DNA of 64,000 nucleotides from Streptomyces sp. DH24 (GTDB lineage Bacteria; Actinomycetota; Actinomycetes; Streptomycetales; Streptomycetaceae). Shown piece by piece: positions 1 through 14,855 of the stretch (the first letter of the stretch is position 1; each line of letters starts with the position of its first letter). The translations under genes and the position numbers were made by a program. Under the pieces are notes generated by a model. That model did no database searches. It saw only the letters and a program-made list of their open reading frames with translations, and was not told the DNA's origin. The stretch is from positions 1 to 64,000 of the forward strand of contig NZ_JARVKW010000033.1 in the NCBI RefSeq assembly GCF_029813775.1, read 5' to 3'.

Positions 1-268
1 GGGGCACGGGCGCCGGGCTGTCGCGTGCGGAAGGCGGCCCCCGCCGAGGCGACACGGCCTCCTGTGAGCCCGACGCCCCCGGCGGCATCCCGCTTCCGCG
101 CTCCTGCGGCAGATACACCGGCAGTACCGCACCCCGACCGGCAGCGCGCCACCGGACGGACGCCGCGCAGCTGCCCCGGTGACTGCCGCTGCCGCGCCCC
201 CGGCGTCCCTAGCGTGGGAGCACACCAGCCACCCGCTCCTCCCCGACCCTTCGCCTGGAGGCTCCGCG

Positions 269-7371
<7,103 letters not shown>

Positions 7372-7375
<4 letters not shown>

Positions 7376-7578
7376 CCAACCCCTTCGACGACGCCGAGGG
7401 CACCTTCCACGTCGTGGTCAACGCGGAGGGCCAGCACGCCCTGTGGCCCGTCTTCGCGGACGTTCCCGCAGGCTGGGACACCGCCTGGGGGCCGGGTACG
7501 CGTGACGGCGCCCTGGAGTACGTGGCGGCGAACTGGACCGACATCCGCCCGCGCAGCCTGGTCGCGCAGTATTCCTGA
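7372..7578 (+). CDS. MbtH-like NRPS accessory protein
   Basis: A 68-residue MbtH family protein, the small chaperone that binds and activates NRPS adenylation domains. It shows the conserved pattern NAEGQHALWPVFADVPAGW and further tryptophans in the C-terminal half (TAWGPGT, AANWTDIRP), as expected for this family of about 70 residues. It starts at an ATG overlapping the NRPS stop codon, so it is translationally coupled to its likely partner. A strong rho-independent terminator follows about 60 bp after its stop. Confidence 0.95.
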
Positions 7579-7639
7579 ACCCCGGCATTCCCGAACCCGG
7601 CCCGAAGGACTGCGACCTCGGAAAACCCTTCGCGCCGCC

Positions 7640-7676
7640 GGCCGCGCCCCGTGACATCACGGGGCGCGGCCTTTTT
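7640..7676 (+). terminator. Rho-independent terminator after NRPS-mbtH
   Basis: A perfect 15-bp inverted repeat (GGCCGCGCCCCGTGA and its complement around a CA centre) is followed directly by five T residues. It separates the NRPS-mbtH transcription unit from the mutase operon starting at 7765. Confidence 0.85.
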
Positions 7677-7764
7677 CGCGTCCGGTCGCCGCCCCTTTCA
7701 TCTGCCGTCGGACTGCCGCCGAAACTTCCCCTCGGGCATCCTCCGGGAACCTAGATTTCTCACC

Positions 7765-8187
7765 ATGCGACGACGGAATGTGCAGACCCTGCTGACCGGG
7801 ACGGCCTCGGATTCCCACACCTGGAACCTCGTCTATCTCCAGCTGTTCCTGGAGGAGCTGGGACACCAGGTGCGCAACCTGGGGCCCTGCGTCACCGACG
7901 AGCAGCTGACCGCCGCCTGCGCGGCCGAGCGGCCCGACCTGGTGGTCATCAGCAGCGTGAACGGGCACGGGTACCGCGACGGACTGAACGCCGTGCGCGC
8001 CCTGCGCGCGGCCGGCCCGCACCCGCCCGTCGTCATCGGCGGCAAGCTGGGCGTCGCCGGGCAGGCCGACCCCGAGCGCCGCCGCCGGCTGCTGGACGCC
8101 GGGTGCGCGGCCGTCTTCGACGACGGGGACACCGCGGCACTGCGGAGCTGGCTGGACGAGGCGTTCGACCGACGGGCCGCCGCGTGA
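7765..8187 (+). CDS. Glutamate mutase small (B12-binding) subunit-like
   Basis: A 140-residue cobalamin-binding protein resembling the sigma subunit of adenosylcobalamin-dependent glutamate mutase, which interconverts L-glutamate and (2S,3S)-3-methylaspartate with the large subunit. The cobalamin motif DxHxxG appears as DSHTWN, so the lower-ligand His is present but the Gly is Asn. SSVNGHG and GGKLGVAG further along match the other loops of the B12 Rossmann fold. ATG at 7765 follows a leader containing a TAGATT -10-like element and no strong Shine-Dalgarno. The stop overlaps the GTG of the large-subunit gene (GTGA). It probably supplies a 3-methylaspartate building block. Confidence 0.85.
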   Translation: MRRRNVQTLLTGTASDSHTWNLVYLQLFLEELGHQVRNLGPCVTDEQLTAACAAERPDLVVISSVNGHGYRDGLNAVRALRAAGPHPPVVIGGKLGVAGQADPERRRRLLDAGCAAVFDDGDTAALRSWLDEAFDRRAAA

Positions 8188-10589
8188 ACACCGCCGCCGG
8201 GCTCGCCGCACCGGGCGCGGCCCCACCGCCCGCGCCCGCCGACCGGAGCCCGGCCGCACCGGCCGACGCCACGTCCTTCGGACGGTTCGTCGCCGCCGCG
8301 GCCGCCGCCGGCCGGCTCGTCGTCCAGCCCCGCATGGGTTTCAGCGACCCCCGCGCGATGCGCGCCGGACTGGAACGGACCCGCCGCGCCGCCGCCACCA
8401 CCGTCGGCACCCTCACCATCGACAGCTACACCCGGGTCGGCGACCTCGCCGGGGCGCGGGCCGCGCTCGCCGAGGGCCTCCCGCTCAACGGCTACCCCAT
8501 CGCCACCCACCCCGCCGACGTCACCCGCGAACTGCTGCACGGCACACCGGCCTTCGGCTTCCCCGTCCAGGTCCGGCACGGCTCCTCCCGGCCCGAGCCG
8601 ATCATCCGCGCCCTGACCGCCGCCGGACTGGACGCCACCGAGGGCGGCCCCGTCTCCTACTGCCTGCCCTACGGCCGCACGCCGCTCGCCGAGTCCGTGG
8701 ACAACTGGTCCCGCGCCTGCGAACTGCTGGCCGCCCTGGTGCCCGCGCCCCGCGTCCCGCACCTGGAGAGCTTCGGCGGCTGCATGCTCGGCCAGCTGTG
8801 CCCGCCGGGCCTGCTGGTCGCGCTCAGCCTGCTGGAGGGACTGTTCTTCGTCCGGCACGGCATCCGCAGCGTCTCCCTCAGCTACGCCCAGCAGACCGAC
8901 ACCACGCAGGACGCGGAGGCGGTACGGGCGCTGCGCCGGCTGGCCGAGGAGTTCCTGCCCCCCGACGCCGACCGGCACGTGGTGCTCTACACCTACATGG
9001 GCGTCTTCCCCCGCACCCGGCACGGCGCCACCGGGCTCCTGGAGGACTCGGCGCGACTCGCGGTCCGCGCCGGGGCACGGCGGCTCATCGTCAAGACGGC
9101 CGCCGAGGCCCACCGCATCCCGACCGTCGCGGAGAACGTCCGGGCGCTGGAGACGGCGGCCGCCGCCGCCCTCGCGGAGCGCGGGGACGACCACCGGGGC
9201 CGCCCCGCCGCCCCGGACCACCGGGAGCCCGACGGCACCGACAGCCAGGTCTACCGGGAGGCCCGCGCCTTCCTGGAGGCCGTGCTGGAACTCTCCGACG
9301 ACCCGGGACGAGCGCTGCGGACCGCGTTCGCGCGAGGCGTGCTGGACGTCCCGTACTGCCTGCACCCGGACAACGCGGGCCGCAGCCGCAGCTTCCTCGG
9401 CCCCGACGGACGGCTGCACTGGTCCGACGTCGGGCGGATGCCCGTGGCACCGCGCACACCACCCGGCGCCCGCGTCCCCATGACCTCCCACGCACTGCTG
9501 CGGGCCCTGGACGCGGTCGCCGACCGCTACGACGGGCCGCCCCGCCCCCTCCCGGACATCGCGCACGTCCGGCCCGCCCCCTCACCCACAGGACAAGGAG
9601 ACGACATGGACCTCACCACCCCACCCGCACTGGGCGAACACCTGGCATCACCGACCCTGCGGTCCGCGATGCTGGTGCAGCAGGAAGCCCTGTACGCGGC
9701 GCGGGAGTTCCTGCGCGGCGAGGGCTTCGTCGAGCTGCTGCCCCCGCTCGTCGGACCGGTGACCGACCCCGGCGGCCGAGGCGCCAAAGCCCTCGACGTC
9801 GACTACTACGGTCACCCGTACAAGCTGATGACCAGCGCCATCCTGTACAAGCAGGCCTCCCTGAAGGGCTTCCCGCGCCTGTTCTACGTCGCGCCGAACG
9901 TCCGCGTGGAACCGCCGGAGACCGCCGGCACCGGCCGGCACCTCGTCGAGTTCCACCAGATCGACGTCGAGCTGGCGTCGGGCACCCGCGAGGACGTACA
10001 GGAGATCGCCGCCGGTCTGCTGACCCACGTCGTGGAGCACGTCTGGGCGGCCCTGCCCGACGTGCTGCGCGATCTGGGCCGCGACGAAATGGACTTCGCG
10101 GAGCTGCGGTCCGGCAAGTTCGACGTCCGCACCCATGAGGAGGCGGTGGCCCGGCTGGTGGCGAACGGCCACCCGCAGAGCCACGACGCGGAGATCGACT
10201 GGGCCGGCGAGCGACTGCTGTCCCTGGAGGCCGACCGGCCGTTCTTCGTCGACGACTACCCCAAGGGCTCACGCGGCTTCTACGACCGCGAGGACCCCGA
10301 CCGCCCCGGCGTGCTGCGCAACTTCGACCTGATCGCGCACGGCGGCTACGGCGAACTGGTCAGCGGCAGCGAGCGCGAGTCCGACTACGCGACCCTCGTG
10401 ACGCGGATGCGCGAGAGCGGCGAGAACCCCGCCAAGTACGCCTGGTACCTGGAACTGGCCCGCGAAGGCATCAGCCCCAGCGCCGGCTTCGGCATGGGGC
10501 TGCAACGACTGGTCCGCTTCCTGACCGGCCTCGACGCCCTGTGGCAGGTCAGCGCCTACCCGAAGCTGCCGGGGGTGATCGCGCCGTGA
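8184..10589 (+). CDS. Glutamate mutase large subunit fused in frame to class II aaRS-like domain
   Basis: One uninterrupted reading frame of 801 residues. Residues about 30-470 match the epsilon (large) subunit of methylaspartate mutase, which carries the radical carbon-skeleton rearrangement. Residues 475-801 form a class II aminoacyl-tRNA-synthetase catalytic core of the AsnRS/archaeal asparagine-synthetase kind: a motif 2 region around FYVAPNVRVEP...FHQIDVEL and motif 3 GFGMGLQRLVRF, with no anticodon-binding domain. Free-standing mutase large subunits are about 480 residues, so the first part alone is full length and simply lacks its own stop. AAGGAG plus ATG at 9606 inside the frame could also give the second domain separately. 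Start is GTG 8184, coupled to the small subunit. Fusion versus two overlapping products is unresolved. Confidence 0.8.
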   Translation: MNTAAGLAAPGAAPPPAPADRSPAAPADATSFGRFVAAAAAAGRLVVQPRMGFSDPRAMRAGLERTRRAAATTVGTLTIDSYTRVGDLAGARAALAEGLPLNGYPIATHPADVTRELLHGTPAFGFPVQVRHGSSRPEPIIRALTAAGLDATEGGPVSYCLPYGRTPLAESVDNWSRACELLAALVPAPRVPHLESFGGCMLGQLCPPGLLVALSLLEGLFFVRHGIRSVSLSYAQQTDTTQDAEAVRALRRLAEEFLPPDADRHVVLYTYMGVFPRTRHGATGLLEDSARLAVRAGARRLIVKTAAEAHRIPTVAENVRALETAAAAALAERGDDHRGRPAAPDHREPDGTDSQVYREARAFLEAVLELSDDPGRALRTAFARGVLDVPYCLHPDNAGRSRSFLGPDGRLHWSDVGRMPVAPRTPPGARVPMTSHALLRALDAVADRYDGPPRPLPDIAHVRPAPSPTGQGDDMDLTTPPALGEHLASPTLRSAMLVQQEALYAAREFLRGEGFVELLPPLVGPVTDPGGRGAKALDVDYYGHPYKLMTSAILYKQASLKGFPRLFYVAPNVRVEPPETAGTGRHLVEFHQIDVELASGTREDVQEIAAGLLTHVVEHVWAALPDVLRDLGRDEMDFAELRSGKFDVRTHEEAVARLVANGHPQSHDAEIDWAGERLLSLEADRPFFVDDYPKGSRGFYDREDPDRPGVLRNFDLIAHGGYGELVSGSERESDYATLVTRMRESGENPAKYAWYLELAREGISPSAGFGMGLQRLVRFLTGLDALWQVSAYPKLPGVIAP
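9595..9600 (+). promoter_or_regulatory. Internal ribosome binding site AAGGAG
   Basis: AAGGAG lies 5 nt before an in-frame ATG at 9606, inside the open frame of the mutase large subunit. It is as good as any intergenic Shine-Dalgarno in the cluster. It suggests that the downstream domain was, or still is, translated as a separate protein. Confidence 0.6.
9606..10589 (+). CDS. Possible separate product: asparaginyl-tRNA-synthetase-like amide ligase
   Basis: Alternative 327-residue product from the internal ATG at 9606. It is a class II synthetase core without an OB-fold or anticodon-binding domain, the architecture known for archaeal asparagine synthetase A (AsnRS-derived). Such enzymes form an aminoacyl adenylate and transfer it to ammonia rather than tRNA. 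Next to a glutamate mutase, the attractive inference is activation or amidation of 3-methylaspartate, but nothing in the sequence proves the substrate. It ends at TGA 10587-10589, overlapped by the GTG of the next gene. Listed separately because the internal ribosome binding site makes this start credible. Confidence 0.5.
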   Translation: MDLTTPPALGEHLASPTLRSAMLVQQEALYAAREFLRGEGFVELLPPLVGPVTDPGGRGAKALDVDYYGHPYKLMTSAILYKQASLKGFPRLFYVAPNVRVEPPETAGTGRHLVEFHQIDVELASGTREDVQEIAAGLLTHVVEHVWAALPDVLRDLGRDEMDFAELRSGKFDVRTHEEAVARLVANGHPQSHDAEIDWAGERLLSLEADRPFFVDDYPKGSRGFYDREDPDRPGVLRNFDLIAHGGYGELVSGSERESDYATLVTRMRESGENPAKYAWYLELAREGISPSAGFGMGLQRLVRFLTGLDALWQVSAYPKLPGVIAP

Positions 10590-11896
10590 GCGGCCTGCAC
10601 GCGACCGGGTTCCCCGAGGAGCAGGTACGGGCACGGGCCAGGAACGGCACGGCGACGGTCTTCCCGGCGGCGGACACGTACGGCGGCGAACTGTTCGGAG
10701 CCGCGCACCCCGCCCCGCCGGACACCCCCGGCACCCCGGACGACCTGGACGGGCTGCGGATCGTCCCGCCGGTGTTCATGCCGCGCCGCCTGGAGAAACT
10801 GATCGACCTCGGCCGCGAACCCTCCCACGACGACGTGGACCTGACCGGACGGACCGGCGGGTTCACCACCCGACTGCCCCTCTACCTCTCGGCGTTCGGC
10901 TCCACCCGGGCCGGCAACGGCGACCTGGGTCCGGCCTCCGCCCGGCAGGCGGCCCGGCTCGGGATACCGATGGTGATCGGCGAGAACATGGTGCCGGTGC
11001 ACGGCTACCGGCGCGGCGCGGACGCCGGCACGACACGCTCGGCCCTGCTGGAGCGGATCGCCGCCTACGCGGACGCCGTACCCGACGGCATCGGCGGAGT
11101 CGTGGTCCAGCAGTCCACCGAGGACGCCGACTCCGAGGTGTGGAACCTCCTCTACAGCGACCCCGGCACCCGCTCCCTGCGCGACTCCGGCCGGCTCGGC
11201 TTCGAACTCAAGGTCGGCCAGGGCGCCAAGCCCGGCCTCGGCGGCATGACCGTCGTCGACGCCGACGAAGCGCGGCGCCTCGCCGGGCAGTTCGGCGTGC
11301 ACGACGTGCTGGACGACCCGGAGCGACGGCTGCGGTGCGCCACCCCGGGCACGTTCACCGAGGAGATCGTCCGCCAGCAACTGCGCTTCATGCGGAACAA
11401 CTTCCCCCTCGCCCGCACCTGGGTGAAGTTCCACCCGGGGCGCGACATCGCGCGGGCCACCGCCGTCGCGTGGGCCGCCGGGGCCGACGCGGTCACCGTG
11501 GACGGCGCGGAGGGCGGCACCGGCTGGGCACCCCGCGTCTTCCTCGACCACGTGGGCCTGCCGCTCGGCGAGTGCCTGCGCCGCATCGGCCCGCCCGTCG
11601 GCGATCTGCTGGTCACCGGCCGGATCTGGGAGGGCGGCCGGACGATGCGTGCCCTCGCCCTGGGCGCCGCCGCGGTCGGCCTCGGCCGCGCGGCCCTGCT
11701 CGCCGTGGACGAGGACCCCGAAGAGGGCCTGATCCGGCTCGTCGACGCGCTCGACCTGGAACTGCGGCTGCTGATCAGCGCGGTGGGGAAGTACCGGCCC
11801 GCCGACCTGGACCCGGCCGACCTGTGGGACCCGGCGACGCCACCCGCCCACCACCCCGCCGAACCGTCCGCCACCCACACCGGAGACCTGCGGTGA
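10586..11896 (+). CDS. Stand-alone GltB-like FMN protein (glutamate-synthase domain 2 family)
   Basis: A 436-residue protein matching the FMN- and iron-sulfur-containing synthase domain of glutamate synthase, without the N-terminal amidotransferase domain. Typical signatures are KVGQGAKPGLGG, the TVDGAEGGTGWAP loop and GRIWEGGRTMRALALGAAAVGLGRA. Relatives act in glutamate formation (GltB), N-methylglutamate synthesis (MgsC) or related amination chemistry (GlxD), so an imine reduction or amination on a cluster intermediate is plausible. GTG at 10586 overlaps the upstream stop (GTGA), coupling it to the mutase/aaRS-like gene. Family assignment is firm; the reaction here is unknown. Confidence 0.85.
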   Translation: MSGLHATGFPEEQVRARARNGTATVFPAADTYGGELFGAAHPAPPDTPGTPDDLDGLRIVPPVFMPRRLEKLIDLGREPSHDDVDLTGRTGGFTTRLPLYLSAFGSTRAGNGDLGPASARQAARLGIPMVIGENMVPVHGYRRGADAGTTRSALLERIAAYADAVPDGIGGVVVQQSTEDADSEVWNLLYSDPGTRSLRDSGRLGFELKVGQGAKPGLGGMTVVDADEARRLAGQFGVHDVLDDPERRLRCATPGTFTEEIVRQQLRFMRNNFPLARTWVKFHPGRDIARATAVAWAAGADAVTVDGAEGGTGWAPRVFLDHVGLPLGECLRRIGPPVGDLLVTGRIWEGGRTMRALALGAAAVGLGRAALLAVDEDPEEGLIRLVDALDLELRLLISAVGKYRPADLDPADLWDPATPPAHHPAEPSATHTGDLR

Positions 11897-12105
11897 CCGG
11901 CCCCGGCCGAACGGCGGACGACCGCGAAAGCCCGGCGGACACGGAACGCGACGCCCTGGCGGGTTGTGACGTGGATGGTCCTGTCCGCGCGGCCCGTGAC
12001 GCGGAACGCTCCGCCGGCCGTACGGGGCGCGGCGCGGCGCGTGGCGTCCGTGCGGTGCGCGGTCGGCGTCGCGGAGTCCTCCGCGGGGCCCGGAGGCGGA
12101 GGCCC

Positions 12106-12378
12106 ATGAGCCGGTCGGGCGCCGGGCGGAGCCTGGTGCGGGCCCGGTTCCGGCTGGCCGGCCCCGACGCGCTGCCGGGTGTCGTCGTCGAGCCGGCTGC
12201 CGGCCGCCCCGGTCACGTCGGCGCGGTGGCGACCCGCACCCTCGCCGAAGCGGGGCTCGGTCACCTCGGCGGTCATCTCCGCCTGCGCACGTACGGACGG
12301 CCGCCCGGCGCCGCCGCCACGGCACGCGCCGTCCGCCGGGCCGTGCACCGCGCCCTCGCCGCCGCACGCCGTCCCTGA
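12106..12378 (+). CDS. Small basic protein of unknown function
   Basis: A 90-residue arginine/alanine-rich protein that I do not recognise. ATG 12106 is preceded by two GGAGG-like sites (12092-12102). The frame stays open back to a GTG at 11893 that overlaps the stop of the GltB-like gene and has GGAGA upstream, which would give 161 residues. The extra segment has weaker third-position G/C bias and AGG codons, so I prefer 12106. It lies in the same orientation as the cluster between the GltB-like gene and the exporter. It could be a cluster-specific protein or a chance open frame. Confidence 0.45.
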   Translation: MSRSGAGRSLVRARFRLAGPDALPGVVVEPAAGRPGHVGAVATRTLAEAGLGHLGGHLRLRTYGRPPGAAATARAVRRAVHRALAAARRP

Positions 12379-12483
12379 AGCGGCCCCTGTCCCGAACCAC
12401 ACCCCCGATTCCACGCTCACTCCCTCCCACCCCCTCCGCTCCCTCCCACTCCTTCCACTCACTCCCACAGAACGGTTACGTCC

Positions 12484-13734
12484 ATGGACACCACCGAGCG
12501 CCCTCCGGTCCCCTGGGGACGGGTCGCCTCCCTGGTCGGCGGCCAAGCCGCCGTCCAATTCGGCAGCTTCGCCCTGCTCATCGCCATGAACTGGACCGCC
12601 GTCGAGCTCGGTGGCACAGGGGCGGTCACGCTGCTCACGCTCGCCGCCACCGTGCCGCGTGCGCTGATGCTCATCTTCGGCGGCGCGGTCGCCGACACCC
12701 TGGGCCCGCGTTTCGTCCTGCTGCGCACCACCGGCGCCCGCGTGGCGCTACTGGCCGTGGGCGCCGTGATCACCGCCACCGCCCAGTCGCTCTGGCCCCT
12801 GGTCGCGATCGCCCTGATCGAGGGGGTGCTGCTGGGCCTGGCCGGACCCGCCTCCGGCGTCCTGCTGCCCATGCTCGCCCGCGGCGACCAGTTGACCCGC
12901 GCCAACTCCCTGTACGCCATGGTGCTCCGCGTGGCCCCGATCCTCGGCGCCCCCGCCGGGGCGTTCCTCATCGCGGCGGGGGAGCTGTGGGTCGCGATGG
13001 CCGCCGCCGCGGTGACCGGCGCGATCTGGTTCGGCTGCCTGCTGCACGTCACCCACGGCTTCGCCCGCCCGAAGCCGGAACCCGGCGTCTCCCTCGTCCG
13101 GCGCTCCGGCGACGGTTTCCGGCTGCTGGCCGGGCACCCGCGGCTGCGCTGGATGTTCATCGCCGCCCTCTCGCTGGACATGGCCTTCAGCTGGCCCGCC
13201 GAGGTCGCCCTGCCGCTGCTGGTCTCCGAACGCGGCTGGGGCGTCGGCACGGTCGGCGTGGTGCTGGCCGCCTTCAGCGCCGGCGCCCTCGGCTCCAGCG
13301 CGCTCGGCGCGGTCCTGGCGCACCGCATCCCGATGTACGTCCGTCTGGTCGTGACCGGTGCCGGACTGGCCGCGGGCATCCTGGTCATGGCGCTGATGCC
13401 GTCGGCGCTCTCGCTCACCGCGGTCGCCGCCGCCGTGGGTCTGCTCTCCGGGCTCAACGGACCGGCGATCGTCACCCTTTACCAGCAGGCCGCGCCCGAG
13501 AAGCGGATGGGCGCCGCCATGTCCACGCTGTCACTGGCGGGCATCGGCACCGCCCCGATCTCCATCGCCGTGTTCAGTTCCCTGTCCCTCGTCCTCGGCG
13601 TGCAGACCACGTGGCTGCTGTGCGGGACGATCGCCTTCGTCTCCCCCCTGGCCGCCGTCATCGCCCTGCGCCACCCCGCCCGGGTGGAGGAGCCGGCGAC
13701 GGCCGCCACCGATGTGCCCGTGCCCGTCGCCTGA
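12484..13734 (+). CDS. MFS exporter (enterobactin-exporter-like)
   Basis: A 416-residue membrane protein with about twelve hydrophobic segments and the MFS signature region GGAVADTLGPRFVLLRT between TM2 and TM3. The overall layout resembles the MFS_3 group, which includes siderophore exporters such as EntS. No ribosome binding site stands out in the pyrimidine-rich leader (12400-12483). It sits between the biosynthetic genes and the PPTase in the same orientation, so the likely role is export of or self-protection against the cluster product. Confidence 0.85.
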   Translation: MDTTERPPVPWGRVASLVGGQAAVQFGSFALLIAMNWTAVELGGTGAVTLLTLAATVPRALMLIFGGAVADTLGPRFVLLRTTGARVALLAVGAVITATAQSLWPLVAIALIEGVLLGLAGPASGVLLPMLARGDQLTRANSLYAMVLRVAPILGAPAGAFLIAAGELWVAMAAAAVTGAIWFGCLLHVTHGFARPKPEPGVSLVRRSGDGFRLLAGHPRLRWMFIAALSLDMAFSWPAEVALPLLVSERGWGVGTVGVVLAAFSAGALGSSALGAVLAHRIPMYVRLVVTGAGLAAGILVMALMPSALSLTAVAAAVGLLSGLNGPAIVTLYQQAAPEKRMGAAMSTLSLAGIGTAPISIAVFSSLSLVLGVQTTWLLCGTIAFVSPLAAVIALRHPARVEEPATAATDVPVPVA

Positions 13735-13743
13735 AGGAGGGTC

Positions 13744-14463
13744 ATGACCACCCTGACCGTTCCCCGACTGCTGCTGCCGCGACGGCTGACCGGTCCGGGG
13801 CCGGGCCCCGGGCGCACCCCGGCACCCGCCCCCGGCCCGGAGGTGTGGCTGGTGGACACCACCGCGTACCGGTCGCACGCCCACCGGCAGGCGCCGCACA
13901 CCCTGGACGCCCAGGAGCTGGCCCGGGCCGCGGAGTTCGTCCGGGCCGCCGACCGTGACTCCTACGTCTGCGCGCACGTCGCCCTGCGCCGGCTGCTCGG
14001 CGCGTACCTGGACATCGCCCCGGGCGACGTCACCGTCGAACGGGCACCGTGCCTGCACTGCGACGAGCCCCATGGCAGACCCGTACTGCCGGACGGCGCG
14101 CTGCACTTCTCGCTCTCGCACTGCACCGGCCTGAGCCTGCTGGCCTTCGCCACCGCGCCGGTCGGCGTGGACGTGGAGGAACTGGTGACGCCCGCGACCG
14201 TCCTGGAGGCCTCCGACGTCCTGCATCCCAGGGAGGCCGCGGAACTGGCGCTCCTCCCCGCGGCGGAGCGGCCCGCCGCCTTCACCCGGGTGTGGACCCG
14301 CAAGGAGGCCTACCTGAAGGGCCTCGGCGTGGGTCTGTCCGCCGACCCGGCGGCCGACTACGTCGGCTCCGGACACGACCCGGCTCTCGTGCCCGGATGG
14401 CTCCTCACCGACGTCGTCGTCCCCGAGGGCCACTGTGCCGCGGTGGCCCTGCGCACTCCGTGA
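13744..14463 (+). CDS. Sfp-type 4'-phosphopantetheinyl transferase
   Basis: A 239-residue PPTase that transfers phosphopantetheine from CoA to the carrier-domain serines of the NRPS. The two family motifs are present: VGVDVEEL (magnesium-binding Asp/Glu) and WTRKEAYLKGLG. LHFSLSHC, the region that normally contacts CoA, is also seen. GGAGG lies 4 nt upstream of ATG 13744, 10 bp after the exporter stop, so it is probably co-transcribed. It is the last gene of the apparent cluster and should convert Ser1006 and Ser2068 of the synthetase to the holo form. Confidence 0.93.
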   Translation: MTTLTVPRLLLPRRLTGPGPGPGRTPAPAPGPEVWLVDTTAYRSHAHRQAPHTLDAQELARAAEFVRAADRDSYVCAHVALRRLLGAYLDIAPGDVTVERAPCLHCDEPHGRPVLPDGALHFSLSHCTGLSLLAFATAPVGVDVEELVTPATVLEASDVLHPREAAELALLPAAERPAAFTRVWTRKEAYLKGLGVGLSADPAADYVGSGHDPALVPGWLLTDVVVPEGHCAAVALRTP

Positions 14464-14510
14464 ACGCGTCAGCGACAGGGGGCGGCGGGACCGGCACCCG
14501 GTGCGGTAGC

Positions 14511-14560
14511 GGTGCGGTGTGGTGTGGTGTGGTGCGGTGTGGTGTGGTGCGGTGTGGTGC
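14511..14560 (+). repeat. Ten tandem GGTGY pentamers in a gene-free stretch
   Basis: Ten consecutive pentamers of GGTGC or GGTGT lie just after the PPTase stop, between convergent genes. The rest of 14464-14855 shows no gene. It holds a 16-bp direct repeat (14659-14674 and 14702-14717) and generally GC-rich sequence. The regularly spaced GG runs could form unusual DNA or RNA structure, but no clear terminator is visible here. Confidence 0.85.
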
Positions 14561-14855
14561 GGGAGGGGGCCGACGTGGCTGCTGCCGGAGCCTCGCCGGC
14601 CGCGTCCCGGCCCGCGTCCCCGAAGCCCTGGCCCCGTCCCGCCGGGACTTGGCCACCGGTCCCGCCTGCCTCGGCCACCGGTTCCTCTGGGCCCGGCCTC
14701 CGTCCCGCCTGCCTCGGAGACCGGCCCCTGCCGGGCCCTGGCCGGCGGCACGGCGGGTCGGGGGCCAGGGCGGCCCAGCAGCGGGCGCGCGGCCGGCCGG
14801 ACCCACGTCGGTGCCGCCGGGCGCGCTCGCCGATCCCACCGTCCGCGAGCGCCCC

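Noticed and set aside
11893..12105. GTG at 11893 as the start of the small protein before the exporter
   Set aside because: It overlaps the upstream stop and has a GGAGA site, but the added codons show weaker third-position G/C and rare AGG codons. ATG 12106 with GGAGG is preferred, though not decisively.
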